Positions 11,468 through 54,671 of a stretch of 64,000 bases of DNA are shown here, piece after piece. Numbering within the stretch: the stretch's first letter is position 1; every line of letters begins with the position of its first letter. This DNA is from Phylloscopus collybita (taxonomy: Eukaryota > Chordata > Aves > Passeriformes > Phylloscopidae): NCBI GenBank assembly GCA_027886175.1, contig JAJNNQ010000023.1, forward strand, positions 10,185,001 through 10,249,000, read 5' to 3'. The position numbers and the translations under genes were made by a program. The notes beneath the pieces were generated by a model. It saw only the letters and a program-made list of their open reading frames with translations. It had not been told where the DNA came from and did no database searches.

Positions 11468-12695
11468 CCCCTTTGAAGAGATCAACCCATGCTATAAATC
11501 ATATATATACTTACTTCCATCCCTACAATCAATAAATTATGTGCTCTTACAACCTCATTTCCAAAGCACATTACACATATTTCAGTCAATACACCATTTT
11601 TCCTTAGTTGTAACTTAAACCCACGTGTCATGAGCAGCTGGACAAAGATTACAACATGTTTTACCTGATAAATCTTTAGCATCAACAAATACAGAATATG
11701 ATTTGGCTGCATTCAAACAAACTTTGGTTGACTGGACAGGATGGATTCTGGAACAAACTGCTGACAGGCTTCTGCTGGCAAAGCCCATCAGTGCTTCAAC
11801 AGCTGAAAAATGCAGTGCTTCAATTTAAGGTCAAAAGCAACAAAAAATACTCTTGACAGACTTGTTAGAAAAATGCTGTTTTACAAAAAAAATCAAAACA
11901 TCTACTGTTCATTAAGAAAAAGTTCTTCCACGTGTAAACACAAGGACTGTACCAAACACAGTCTGTGTCACTCACTAGAAATTCTGCTGGAGGAATCTGA
12001 CAAGTGATATAAATAGGACCCCAAAACGTCATATCCAGAATTCCTGTTTGAAAAATATAAAAAAAGCCCCTGTGGCAACATTTACCTGGAATTTACATTG
12101 CAGAATATAATGGTTTACTATAAGAAAATGCAGTTAACATGTAAGTGGCTTTCATCAAAAAGATTAATGATTCTTTCAGCCAATTTTATGCAAAGTTAGA
12201 ATAATCCAAAATATTTTTTTCCAAAAATAGCAGGTATAATGCTGTTCAGTATCATACATTTAAAACAGGCTGAAACGTGACTTGTACCGACTGCTGAAGT
12301 TGTGTCTTGGTATCTGAGAATAGAAATCAGGTAGGCAAATATAATAGATTACCTCTTACAAAAATAGTAGTAGTCTTTAAGTATAGAATACTGCTTAACT
12401 GTTGAAATGTAGGAAAAGTCAGCATTCTGTATGTTCAAGATATTAGTTTTTAATAGCAGCTGAATGATCCTATGGCAGGAACCACAGGACCTATTTTCTT
12501 AAAATAAAAAAAAATTTAAAAAAAAAAAATTAAAAAAAAAACCAAACTCCAAAAGTTGTCCTTTCCCTCCCAGTGTCCTAGTGTAGAAAAGGGAAAGTTT
12601 CCTGTATTTCAAGCATTTCTTGAGTCTTGGCTGAGGGAAGGAAGGGCTTTCTGGCTGACAGGAGTATAAATAGAGGCTGGGAGAGGCTGGGAGGG

Positions 12696-42204
<29,509 letters not shown>

Positions 42205-43120
42205 CTGCAAGAAAAACAGAAATACAAAATTAAGTTACTGATGGCCAATTATTTTTTTTTTTTAAGTTATTTCACCTGTCCAACACTTCAGAAACTCCTG
42301 CTTAAAATAAACCGAACATAAATGAACTGTGTTCCTTCATCACCTCTATTGTCAGGCAAATTAACTCCGGGAAGCTGAGCTGGAAGTGTCACCTCTTAGC
42401 AATTTACCTGTAGGCAGATGACAGTGGAAGTGAGATAGATGGTCGTGGTTTCCTCAGGCAATAGTTTCACTATTTTTGGCCTTTTTTTTCCCCTTTGCCA
42501 ACTGTGAGTTCACCAGAGAGGGACCTGGAGCACCCCTGGCTGGTTCACCATAATTAGTGCTGGGACTCAAGCAGGGGCTTATGCTCAGTTCTACAGCCCA
42601 GCAAAAGCTTCCTTGATCATAAAAAATAGAACATTAGGCAGCCAAGGCTTTTCTGTTATCCTGCATGGTAATAAATAAAAGGTTTTACCTGAAAAGCATT
42701 TGGGTGGAGCACACTAACTTCTAAAGCCAGAGTTTTGATGGTTCCAAAGATATCTCTTACTTGTAGCAGCTGATAATTGTTTCAGGCTTTGTTTGTTTGT
42801 TTAAATTAAAAGGAAGGAACATTTGCATTTGTCAACTAAAAATACCCAGGGGAAAACAATCTCCTATGAGAATAAATTTAAATAAACAAACAAATAAATA
42901 AAAGGTCAAAGGGGACAAATTTCATATAAAGGTGCCAAGGTACACAATGAAGACTTCTTTTCACAAACTGCACCACTGCTCAACTACTATGCTTATCTGT
43001 TATCACAGGTTTAGTAAGCAGGAAATATTAGATTCCCCTGTGAAACATTAAAATATTTACTGATAATACAAAAGGATTCTTGGGGATTGAGCAAAAGCAT
43101 GAATTCCCACAGCTAGTATT

Positions 43121-43140
43121 AAAAAAAAAGGGGGGGGGGG
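43121..43140 (+). repeat. A9G11 compound homopolymer
   Basis: Nine A then eleven G, within SMURF2 intron 1; prone to slippage and sequencing error. Confidence 0.9.
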
Positions 43141-46100
43141 AGTGGGAAGAGTTATTTGGTTGGAACCTGATGCTACAGGAGATTCCTCACTATATTGTTC
43201 CCTTGGATATTTTTCCTATGAGATCGCCAATATTTATTACTGCCAGGAAATGCAAAGATAGAAAAGTGCATCCAATAATTACATCCCACAGGCACCACCT
43301 AAAACCAAACACCATTGGTCATCCTTGGCCCCCCAGAATACCCTCCCACTGATCCTGCAAGGCTCCTGAGCCCCAATTTCTGCCTGAATAAAACAAGCAG
43401 AGGCAATCCATAAGCACTCCCATGGAGATCTCCACAGCCAGGGCAGAGAAGCACCACCCTGGACAGCCTAAATAATGGAATTCAGGTTTTCCCAATTTCT
43501 ACATTCATAAAGATGCTGATTTTAATGAAGCTGCTTTCTGCTGGAATTCAGCCCTGTAAAATCTGGCTCCAACTCTGCTCAGGCCTGAGGAGTTTTGGTC
43601 CTCCATAAAACACAAGGAGATGCCTATCAGTGGCTACAGGGAGTCACAGAACAACCCCCTCACACTGACCTATTCCACAGGAAAGAGACACAAAAGCTCC
43701 CAGGAAAATTTCAGCACAGCAGTTTGATATAAGGGCCTGCTAACAACACCGTTACCCTGAAAAAGAAGTGCCTGGTTCCAGATTGGTAGCTGCTGGGGTT
43801 TTTTAAAGATGATAGAAGTAAGAAATAGAATTTCTCTCCATTCAAAGACATACTGGTAGTCTGAAAGCAGAGCTCCATTTAAGGAATTTTCACCAAATAA
43901 TTTCAATCTGAACAGTCAACAGTAATAAAATACTAATAGAGAGTCAAAAGTTTCAGGTATTTTTGATACCCAGCATTCAAAAACATACAGGAAAGAGACA
44001 GTCACATCACTGCTCCCCAAATCAAATAAAGTTCTTTGGATGGTGTAATAAAAATTCAGTTACCAAAGGCTTCCACGTGCCCAACAATCTAAAGTTTACT
44101 CTATCCAGAACATTGACAACAACCTAAAGGCATTTGGAAAAAAAGAGGCAATAGAAAACTGCTTTTGCAGCTCCTTAAGGTTTTATTACACTAAGAATAT
44201 CCTCAGGTGAGTGATAACAAAACAGACATCATCTGCCCAAGAACTGCAACAGGTCATTGCTCACCAGCCACCTTTCATCTAGTGATGAAAAGCTTCAAGG
44301 AAAATAGATGCTTATACAGATGGCAACTTATAAAAATGTCTAAAAAACAATGTCACAGTTTTACCCATTACAAGTAATGGGAAGTGTCAAGCAAAACTGA
44401 GGGTTTAAAATCCAATAGTTAAGTCAAAATTCATCTACAGCACAGCCACACAGGGTGCTCCTGAAACTGTATAATGTCCAAGATAAAAGAGTTTCAACTA
44501 TTCTTGTGAGAGAAATTGTAAGGTTAACTAATTGCAAGCACTTCTTTTCAAGAATAAAGCAAGCCTGCCAATGCAATTTAACTGAAGTCTCATTTTTATA
44601 AGATTGGGCACACGCAGAGCACACAGACTAATAACTGCTTCCCCAACAATTAGCCATGAGTGAACAAACTAATATTTTTGGCTCAACTTTTCCCTTTCTA
44701 GTAACCACATTTAAGAAAAGTCAGATGTCAACCCACAATGCCTTTGTCAGGTTAACAAAACAGGACAGATGCTGAGAAAGCTTCCATTAACAACACCCCC
44801 TCTGCCAGGTATTTCTAGGTGAAAAAGCCCAGGTCCCAGGAGCATCAGCTCAACTCAAAGTAAAACAATCTTCTTCCACACACAGAGCTCTCATCTATCT
44901 CAGGACTTTTGTTGGACAAAGCTTTTCCCAGTGGTGGGAAAAGCACCAGAGTTTACGCTCCCCTTTTCTAACAGTTTCAACACTGTATTAAAACCTGTTC
45001 TGAATATTCTGATAACCAGCTGATTCATAGTTCCTTGAGAATAAAAGCTAAGGAAGTTTGGTTTCCTATGGATTTATGTTTCATGGTTGACTGCAGGCTG
45101 TGGCTGAGGCTTTTCCCACTGGGCATTCCCACAGACCCTCTCCCACGCAGGCTCTGCCGTGGTCCGGCAGCGCAGCATCTGCTGCAGCTTCTCCCTCTCC
45201 CTTCAGGTCACTGCCAGGGTCTCCTCTTTATCCAGGCAATGACTCTCACAAAACTCATGGGACTTAGATATCTTTGAGTCTTCTCTCCTAGGCTCAATTT
45301 AAGCTAAAGATTCAAAGACCAGAAAGAACCAGAGGGAGATTTCTTTCCCTTGACAAAGCCAAGATAAAGGGCTGATGATTCTGGACCCAACGCTCATTGT
45401 TATCAGATCTACACAGCCCCACCACCAACGGATCCTCTGGAGGCACAAGGCATTGAAGAAGGTTATTTATTATTTGGATGTGCTTGTTTTAAGGCACTTT
45501 TTGTTACAATTATTTTGAAACAAATAAGTTAAGCTATTTAAACTTGCCCTGGAACTGAATGCAAACCAATGGCTGGATACACTGACCTGGATATACTGAA
45601 AAAAAAGAGGGGGGTGTGTTGGACCATAAGTGCATCATCAATTGACATTAATGGCTTCAAGCACACGTGTAGATAAAGTATTCATTACAGACTATCAGTG
45701 AGTCAATGGATAGCTATGTTTCTGTTTATTACAGACTTCCTGGGTAGTCTACAGAAAAGAGAACATTAATATTCCAATATATACGTGCCAAGACAAACAG
45801 CACATCAATTTTACATAGTATACATACATTAAATTTTTTTATCATGCTTTATGATCTCATTCTAACATATGCTACTCAGGTCTGCTCACAGAAACATAAG
45901 AAGAGCATAACGTTATAAACTACCCAGTCTCCTTCTATGACAGCTTTGCTACATGGTCCACAAATATTCAAAAACAGGAATGAAGTGAATCATATTTGCC
46001 AATTTCCTTTTTCTGATTTATTACTCCTGTGACTGACAAAGAATGGTTTACTGAAAAATAATTTAACTATTATAAGTAAATGCAAAATATTTAGTATCCC

Positions 46101-47796
46101 CAAACCCCTGAAGTCTATGGGTTAGCTATTAAAATTTACATCCCATTATAGAGGGGGTGAATAATTGGTTGAACTCACATAAAAATTGAAAGGAACTATG
46201 ACTATTGAAAAGGTCAATTTTATAGAAAGATAATTATTTCCCTCTCATTCTCTGAACTCTGTTTATTCTTTTTGCTAGTTACTGAAGAATTCTTGTTACA
46301 ACTGCTGCTTATTTTGGAACCATTTTTACAGAAAAATCAAACTTTTAACGACATCAAGCTGTTGTTAGGGAAGGCATCCTATGTTATACATTACCACTGT
46401 TTTTATAAGTATTAAAAATACGTTTATTTCAGAATAGTAAGTATATCAGTAACACCAGTTCTCCACAGTTAGAGGGAGAAAGAATATGAAGCCCACAGAG
46501 CTCCAGTGCAGGAAGCTTGTGTTGAAAACAAGTAAAAAGTGATAAAGATCTATGAGATTTCGCAGAATCACCACCTCTCAGACATGAGCTCAGAGTCCTC
46601 AATGATTTATTCACCTCCAAAGGCTGGGTAACACCAGGATGAGTGCTGAGGAAGCACCACTAGAAGGAAAGAAAGTGTTATGTGAATTGAAGGAACCCGG
46701 ACATTTAAGAGTTGTGTATTCAACCCCTGTGGGTATTTCCAGCCTGTATCAAACTATTTGTAGCCAACTTGTTCATCACATTCACCTGCAAAACAGGAAC
46801 ACCACTACTTAACTTCACAGGTAGGTTTTAGTGTTACATTACCTGCATGTTTGTATGCTCTCAGTTATCTGTTATAACGCCCCTCTTGATTCATGACAAA
46901 TGACAAGATTTAAATGTGTCTGTACCCAGCAGCCTGAGGTACAAACACCCCAGGGCTACAGTCTTAGACAATTATTTTACAAATATATTAGTCTTAAAGT
47001 TCCTATGTTAAAAAAAATATTGCTTAAGCCATCTTAAGTGAGTAATTTTTAAATGTGTGTATTTGAAGCACACCAATACTATAAAAGCCAGATTAAGGGA
47101 GACAGGTAAGAAAATAAAAATACTCATGACTATCCATGGAAGTGAGCACACCAGCTGCAGAAGCAAACACACAATCAACACGTTTAAGTCTATACATGGC
47201 TCAGTAGAACGCCCCCATCCCATGCCAGCCATCCATGAGAACCCACACTGTGTCAACAGACAGCCCTGAGGTTATGGGGAGGAAAGCATTCAGGCCAAAG
47301 CTAAGATTATGTTTTCTAATCTTCTGGCTTTCCACGTGTCATCACCACAGAAGAACAAGTTCAGCCTTCTGAATCCAACCAACAGTTTTAACATTATCAT
47401 TCCTGTTGGTTTTTTCTTTCCCCGAGGGTTTTTCCTCCCAGAAAAAGCTCTTGTTCAAGAACATATGTAACACACAGGAGAGCGACAGGCTGCCTATCAA
47501 TTTCTACCACAATGGCTCATTTTGAAGACAAGTCTTTCTTCCCCTACAGAAACACCATCTTTTACTGAAAGCCATTAGCGCTGGGTTTTGTGATCAGATC
47601 CCAGTTGTTTGCATGTTCTACGAGGGGCAATACAATCACTGAAATAAGTCCCAGCTGTAGAAACACAATGCTATGCTGTTGCTAATGTGTGTTGTACTGA
47701 TAATGAATGGTCGTCTATGCTTTAATCTGAATAAAGCTCCCAACTGCTCTGCCTCTCCTTGCCAAAAATTCCCCTTCCTCCTCCAGACTGTGGTTG

Positions 47797-47824
47797 CATT
47801 CCAATTACACTGCTGATTGGAATG
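47797..47824. promoter_or_regulatory. Perfect 9-bp inverted repeat with CATTCC/CCAAT half sites
   Basis: CATTCCAAT, a 10-base loop, then ATTGGAATG. The arms match TEAD (CATTCC/GGAATG) and CCAAT-box cores in opposed orientation. Regulatory function is inference. Confidence 0.35.
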
Positions 47825-50800
47825 AGCCTGCTTGGGGGAGGGAGAGGGAGGAAGGCAAATGAAGCCACACTCACGCCCCTCCTCGCCTTCACGGCTGCCC
47901 CTGGGACCCAGAAATTGCTCGGGTGTTTGAACCTGAGGCTGACATGATGGACTTTTCTCCACATTGTACAAAACTCTTTGCAAATTCACTTATTTCTTTT
48001 AGAAAAGCCATTCGTGACAGGCAAACAGCGCACTGTGCACAGGTTCCAGCAGGATGGCTCAATACTTTAAACATTTTTAAATAAATTCCTACTGGTTTCT
48101 TCCATTGTTGGCACGCTCACGAGAAACTTACATTTTTCTGCTTGCTTTCCCTCCTTGGACCTGCCTGAATTCCCACATGGGAAAACATAAAACAGGAGGT
48201 CTTCAACTATTTATTGAACTAAGAGCTGTAAATAACGCTGTATGGATTTTGCAAATACAGCTGCTGAGTTCATAACTTCCTCAATTAAGGTTTTGAAATA
48301 AAATTGTTTACCCCAACTATTCACATGAAGTTTTATTTTACAGTTAATCTCCTTGAGGAATTTTTTTAAGGTTCCATTTCCTTTGAAAGGTGCTTTTTCT
48401 GCAGATGAACAAAATGTGACAGAACATGACCGTAAAACCGAGACTTTACTTTCGCTTAATGAAACTCCTGCATTTTTGAGACTGCAATCGATTTTTGTCA
48501 AGAAAGGACACACAAAGGCAGGTAAACCTAGCAAATACTGCATTTTACAGGTGCATGGGGGTTTGGAGTCAAGGTCTTGCAGCATGAAATGGGTCAGAAC
48601 ACAGCAGCTGACCATTATTCTGCTCAGGGGCGGTGAGCAGAGCGCAGCGCGCTGGAAGGTTTCATGTTGCACCCCACAGTACAGGGGGCTGCAGCTGTTC
48701 CTCCCTCAAAGCAGGTCCAGCCAGCACAGGGATACAAGGTAGAGCAGGAAGCTGAACTGCCTTAACAGAAAATGAACCTTCTGGGGAGATGGATTAGTTC
48801 ACCGTTGGCTCCTAGAGCTGCACAGACTTATCCTGCAGTCACGCCATCTGCAAACCTGCAGCAGAGGAAGTGGCAGAAGCACATGGCTGCAGAGCAGGGG
48901 GGATCAGCCAGGCTGCCCTTCCTGCAGTTGTGCTGGAGGAACATCAATGCACCCCAGAAAACAAAACGCACTCCTAATATTTTCTTCCTAATGCAGACAT
49001 ACAGTTTTTTCTCCTGCCTCTGTTTTGCAGCTCCAGAAATTCATTTTCTTAAAAATAAAATCAAGTTAAAAAGCAGATTTTGCCACCAGTATACCAACAT
49101 AACCAGCTAACACCCTTCTGGTTTTTAGAGACACAATATTCTCTTCAAACATTCAGTTTTTCCATTTCCCAAAGCACACTCAGAAATGCAGAACTAAAAC
49201 ACAAAAAAGCACTTCTCTTGCAAGTACACACACAATTACTTCCAGGCTGCTCTGCTTTACTTACCGACAGCTGGTCCTTCTGGGTCTCACAAAGCAACAG
49301 AAATTCAGAATAGCCCAATGAGCTCTAAACTAGAGTCAGTACAAAACATGTACACACACAGGACAGTGGGATCACTATTTCCCCCCAATACTTCATTATG
49401 AACACTCCAAACACTCCACCCTCTCCAGGCCCCGGGGAGGCAGCACACGGAGCTGCAGGTGCCATATGCCAGCACGTGGAAGCCCAGTTCACCCAAGGAC
49501 GCTGGACAGGCTGATGCTGATTTCAGACACTGATTTCAGATCTCCCTGCTCAGGGAGATCCAAGGCAATCGCTCTCCTGGATCCCTGGTTCTGCAGCAGG
49601 AAGAGCTGCAGGGCAAGCAACCAGGTACACCCCAAATACCATCACTGGGCTGCTTCACATGGGTATCCTGTCCTGATGTGAATTAGGAGCTGCATCACCT
49701 GATTTGTGCTCCTGATGGGAGCCAGGCAGCTGGGAAGGGATGGTGATATCTTCAGCAGGCACAGCTGCCTCACAGCATACCTACAGCTTATACTGGTAGG
49801 AAATTAATTTTTAATTTTCTTACAGACTTATAAACCTTGTTTAAATTGAATGCAAACTTAGAATCGTGTACCAATTCTGACCCTTACTAAGAATATGCAT
49901 TAGAACAATTCAAAAGTCCTAATGGATTTTTAAAGTGCTATTTAATAGTAATATGTTAGCTTGCAGAAAAATAGTCTAAGTGACATATAAAAGCATCACT
50001 GCTAGACTGATGTCCAAACACAAGGTAGACAACTTTAAAATAAACTCAATTAAAATATGCATTAGAATAAACACAGTACTAGAAAAGCACTTTTAACAAG
50101 AATTTCCTTTACTAATCATTACAATTCTAAATTATCCCTTAAACACAGTTCTGTAAGTTCAACACAAGCCAGATGCTAAATCCTTAATACATAGCATGTA
50201 AGGTAAAACCCATTTCCAAGGGTCACATACATTACAAGCATTGTCAGTACCTGTGTCTCAACAAATCAGATTTTTTCCTATTGGACTATAGAAAAACCAC
50301 AAAACCCAGCAATATGCATATCCAGAAGTGACAAATGCCCTAACAATGCAATATAATTTAAACTACTGTGAAAGATGCCAGAACCTAACACAAAACCAGT
50401 CCATTTTCTGTGCAACAGATTCATTCTAAGTTCTCCACAGGAACAGGTTGTGCTGTGACTAGATTTAGAATTCCAGATCTTTATAACTTGCACACAGAGT
50501 AACTCACGGAGTTTAAAATTCCAAATGAAAACATCACACACTTATGAGAGAGAACAAAGATGCAATGCATCACTGGATAGAAACAGTTAAGCCACTAAAT
50601 CATTCATCTCATGCAATAATAAAATTCTGGGAGAGAGTCTCCCAGGCTATTTTAAATTCCCGTAAGGGAAGGACGACACGACAGCGACTCCAGGCTCCAG
50701 CAGTCTGTGCGGGGATGGCCGAGTGACTTGTGGCCACGGCCAGATGGAGCCTGCCCAGATTTGCCATGTTTAGACTCCTGTTTTTACATCACGATGTCTA

Positions 50801-51180
50801 CTTCACAGCATTGTTTCACTGTAAACAAAAGGCTTCCTTTTCCACTTCTCCTCCCTTACTCCACTCCAAGCCAAAAGTAAAACAAAACACAAAACCCCCC
50901 TAGACCATTGAATTCTTCCTTGGAGCAGCTCATGCATTCACGTTTCCTCGATTCATTCAGCGATGGGCTCGCTGCCACACACGTCACCCACCCTATTCAT
51001 CTGTCCAGTTTATATGATACGCCTCTCCAGAGGTAAAGGAAAGAAATTATGCTGCCACTTTTGCAATGAAGATAGCAGCCCTCCCCAGGCACTGCAAACC
51101 CTACCAGGAAGGTTTACAAGTCTCCTGCATGGATATTCACGTTAATTTGTGTAAGTAGATGAAAAAAAAGTTGGGTTTGG

Positions 51181-51187
<7 letters not shown>

Positions 51188-51215
<28 letters not shown>
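51188..51215 (+). repeat. T28 homopolymer
   Basis: 28 uninterrupted T, i.e. A28 in the SMURF2 sense direction. No flanking duplication or retroposon body recognised. Confidence 0.95.
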
Positions 51216-51216
<1 letters not shown>

Positions 51217-52708
51217 GTTATACAAAAATGTGTAAATAAAAACTGAACGATACAAAATAAACCATGCTCATCAGGGCCCTATGTAAATTTGGGCCTCAGC
51301 CACAGCTCAGTGAGAAAGAAGCAGAAGTAACACGTGGGAAACTTAAAGAAAACAAAGGCTATTGGGAATATCTGCATTTCCTGGTTCAGTGTGGACGGAG
51401 CCTCTCAGACCAGTCAGGATGTTTCTAATGCATAACTTTCATACACTATAAATTAAATTTCTCTTCTCTGCCCTCCTCCAAAATGGCCTAACCATCCCAT
51501 CTCATCCATTTCTCAACGTCTGAAAACCCAACCACTACTGTACCATGGAGCTTCAGACAGACGCCACTTACAGAGACTCAAAACTGTGCTGCCACCTGGG
51601 ATGGGGGGAACAACAGCTTTAAATTAACAGCCATTAGAAAACTTCAAAGGAAAAAGTCAGCAAAGATCAATTTGCAGACCAATTTCAAAGTTATTCCTTC
51701 TGTTTCTCATATTGGTGACAAGTATAAAATCGTATTCCAGTAAACAAAATCAGGGTAGGAAACAGAAATCCATTAAAAAGATGAAAGAATCCTGCAGCTT
51801 TGCTGTTATGTTTGCTATAACAGCCTCATTTTTTTCCTACACTCCCGCAATATTAAAAAAATACTCCATTAAAAAAACTTCACAGTAACATTACCAAGAT
51901 TAACTAATCTCAAACTGCAGAGATGGTTTTTATATGCAAGTGTGAGTGAAGTAAACTCTAATTCAATTATCCAAGAAATACTGGAATAAAGTAGTTTTTA
52001 AGAGCACAGGCAAAGAAAAGGGACTCACTCTTATCTCAAACTCTTATAATTGTGCTAAAAAGCTTACTTCAGTCCTTACAGACTTCTTTACAATCCCAGC
52101 ACTTAGTTTTTAACCAAAACAGAAGTAATTAATCCAAAATTATTAACTTGTAAAATACTTAAGGAAGCACAGGATCCTTCCTCTGATGGGCAAATAAAAA
52201 AGATAACTTGGAAATTCCCCCCTCTATTTCTCAGTTTGTTTTCTTAGGAACAGGAGTGAGGGGGGAAAGCTAACAGGAGAAATAAATGATAGCTCTGCTT
52301 GATGTATTTCATGCACCTCTGACAACGCGCTGGGGACAAACCTGCCAGCAAGGAGCAGAGCCCTGGGATTTGTTTCACTGCAGTAAAACTCTCCACCCTC
52401 TGAATGAGCTGCAGTAGAGGCAACAACAAAAGAAATTCATGATCTAATTACCAACTGGACAAAAAAATGCCCTGAATTTTAAAAAGGGCTCAGACAAGAG
52501 GCACCTGCAGCTAAGTCAGACTCCTGGGTGTCAGGGATTGTGGATCCCAGCAGCGTTCCAGGCTGTGCTGCCAGCGCTGTCAGGACATGGCCACACGTGT
52601 GATTTAAACAGGAAGTCTCAAAACTCTGTCTCTGCTGCACACACCATCCTTGGGGAACACCACGACTGCTGGGGCTTTTCTGGGAAGAGGAGAAAGGAAA
52701 AGAACCAG

Positions 52709-52729
52709 AAAAAAAAAAAAAAAAAAAAA
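52709..52729 (+). repeat. A21 homopolymer
   Basis: 21 uninterrupted A in SMURF2 intron 1, preceded by a purine-rich stretch. Confidence 0.9.
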
Positions 52730-54608
52730 GGACCCCAAAAGCACAGACATAATTTACCTTTCACAAGTAATTCCCATGCCACTTCTGCAAAATGCTGTAC
52801 ATGTTGATTTTATCAGTACTACCAAAAGGATTATTGTCAGATGCTTTTAAAGAAATAATTCCTAACTCATGAGGAAAGGCAACAACTTTTATTAGAGAGA
52901 AAAAAAAAGAATTCTGGCATTTCAAATACATATTTAAGAATTTACAAAAAATAATCCTCTAATAAGTAAAACAATGTTCAAGAGTTCAAGAGGGTCATGA
53001 TTTTGATACTATCACTAGCAAAAATCATTAATTAAGCATCTGCCCTTAATCTAAACTCCTAGTTCAGCACAATTTTGTTTTATTACTACACCTGATGTAC
53101 TGACATGATATTATATGGGGCAATACAGATGAGTAATGTACTCTTACATCCTCCTGCATTATCATCAATATCCACAACCTCAGACATTCTGTCTCCTTGA
53201 TAATATGTGGATCCTGCCTCTTTCTGATTTAGTACAGTTGAAATACTCAAGCACAATATCCCTATATTCTTTTTTTTTGAAATTTGGTTTTAGTGGAATG
53301 CTTTCAACTCTCAAAGTTGTCTCTCTCTGGAACTTGACAGTTTGGCTTCTGCCAAAAATAAAACAGGGTCATCAGGAAGGTGTGTGGACTATACATACAC
53401 CCCCCTTTACCTGGCCCTGCCCCTGATGAGGGAATTCTGTCTGTACCTCCAGAAATGCAGCATCATCTAAGTCAGGAAAACTCCAGCAGCTTAAGGGCAG
53501 CACAGAGGGAAAACCAAAGCAACACCACCATTCAAACACCATTAAAACTCTCTTGTACCTCACCACACACCCATGAAGTCTCATCTCCAGGAGATTACTA
53601 CATCATTAGCCTACACCATTTATAAACTGATTAAGTTATTGCAATCCTTTAATATGGACAGATTCAGTATGATTTCTCTGTTTAAACAGATGTGTCCTAC
53701 AGAACAAATCCAAACAGTTTAGGAAGCTGCTGCTGTTGAAGAGAGATGAGCTAGCTGAATTAGCAATCTTATTTACTTCATTTGAAGTAAAGCAACTTAC
53801 AATAAAGCCTTGGTTTTGTTTTAATTTGGTTTTGCACAAGTTACTTTTATTATTTGATCAAATCAGTACAATTTGTATAGTATTATAAGAAATAATATAA
53901 AGGATAATTTAAAGAAACAGAACACCAAGAGATTCAGATGAAACAGCTCACCAATACATGGAAATAAAAGATCTTGCCCAAAAAACATTGCCATGCCATT
54001 TAAACTACAACTTCAGAAATCTTTTGGGGAAGATGCAATGCTCAGGAAGTAAAAATACAAGAATTTTTTTGAGCAAGAAGAACACAGTAGTAGATACTAA
54101 GCAGCGTAGAGTGAAGACTAAGGAAGATAATGGGGAGGAGCTGAGACTGAAGAGAGGAGTGTAAGATGATTACATGCAGGGAAAAAGAGTAACACTGCAT
54201 CAACACTCCTAGCAGTACAGCAAATGGACAAAAATCCAGGAAAATATTCCCAAGAAATTCAAGAACATTTCATTACAGAAGGCAGAATGGCTTCCAAATG
54301 CAAGGAGCATCCAAGTATTTCCATGCACCTCAAACACCAGTTATGAACTTCCAACAGTCCAAGTGGATATGATGGGGATTTTGAGGGGACACAGAAATGG
54401 AAAACCCTCATTTCCCCACACCCTTTCACTCTAGGAGCCCTTAACCTCTTGCAGTTCTGTTCACAATGTGTTATACTAACTTCTGATTTCTACCATTTCT
54501 TACGTGGCTGCACAAGCAAACTAACAGCAGACCCAGTTTTCCAGAGGAATCTTTACACGCATTTCCTAGACACACTGCTCCTTGGACATCTCAACTGCTA
54601 ATTGAGTG

Positions 54609-54671
54609 TTATCCCCCAAATATTATTTGCTAATTATATTATAATATCCCCCAAATATAATTATTTGCTAA
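54609..54671 (+). repeat. Imperfect local duplication
   Basis: atcccccaaatat followed by atttgctaa occurs twice (about 54610-54633 and 54646-54670) with a 2-3 base indel, in an AT-rich part of intron 1. Confidence 0.8.

Larger units (their letters stand above)
9155..12695 (-). other. SMURF2: SMURF2 3' UTR (predicted)
   Basis: From the stop down to a canonical - strand AATAAA at 9178-9173 gives a 3' UTR of about 3.5 kb. A proximal AATAAA at 11467-11462 would give about 1.2 kb. The stretch is mostly AT-rich, with a low-complexity A/T region just after the stop (12499-12541) and a homopolymer at 9692-9713. A GC-richer block at 10440-10960 has no recognisable function. The extent is inferred from polyA signals only. 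Confidence 0.6.

Noticed and set aside
45035..45470. Moderately GC-rich block in intron 1 that looked like a possible old transposon
   Set aside because: No terminal repeats, target duplication or recognisable transposon sequence.
48211..48742. Overlapping 153-codon (-) and 129-codon (+) open frames in SMURF2 intron 1
   Set aside because: No recognisable homology, no splice support, and frames overlap on opposite strands.
50705..50745. tRNA-Ser/Leu-like A-box (tggccgagtg)
   Set aside because: No B-box (GGTTCGAATCC-like) at the right distance and no cloverleaf.
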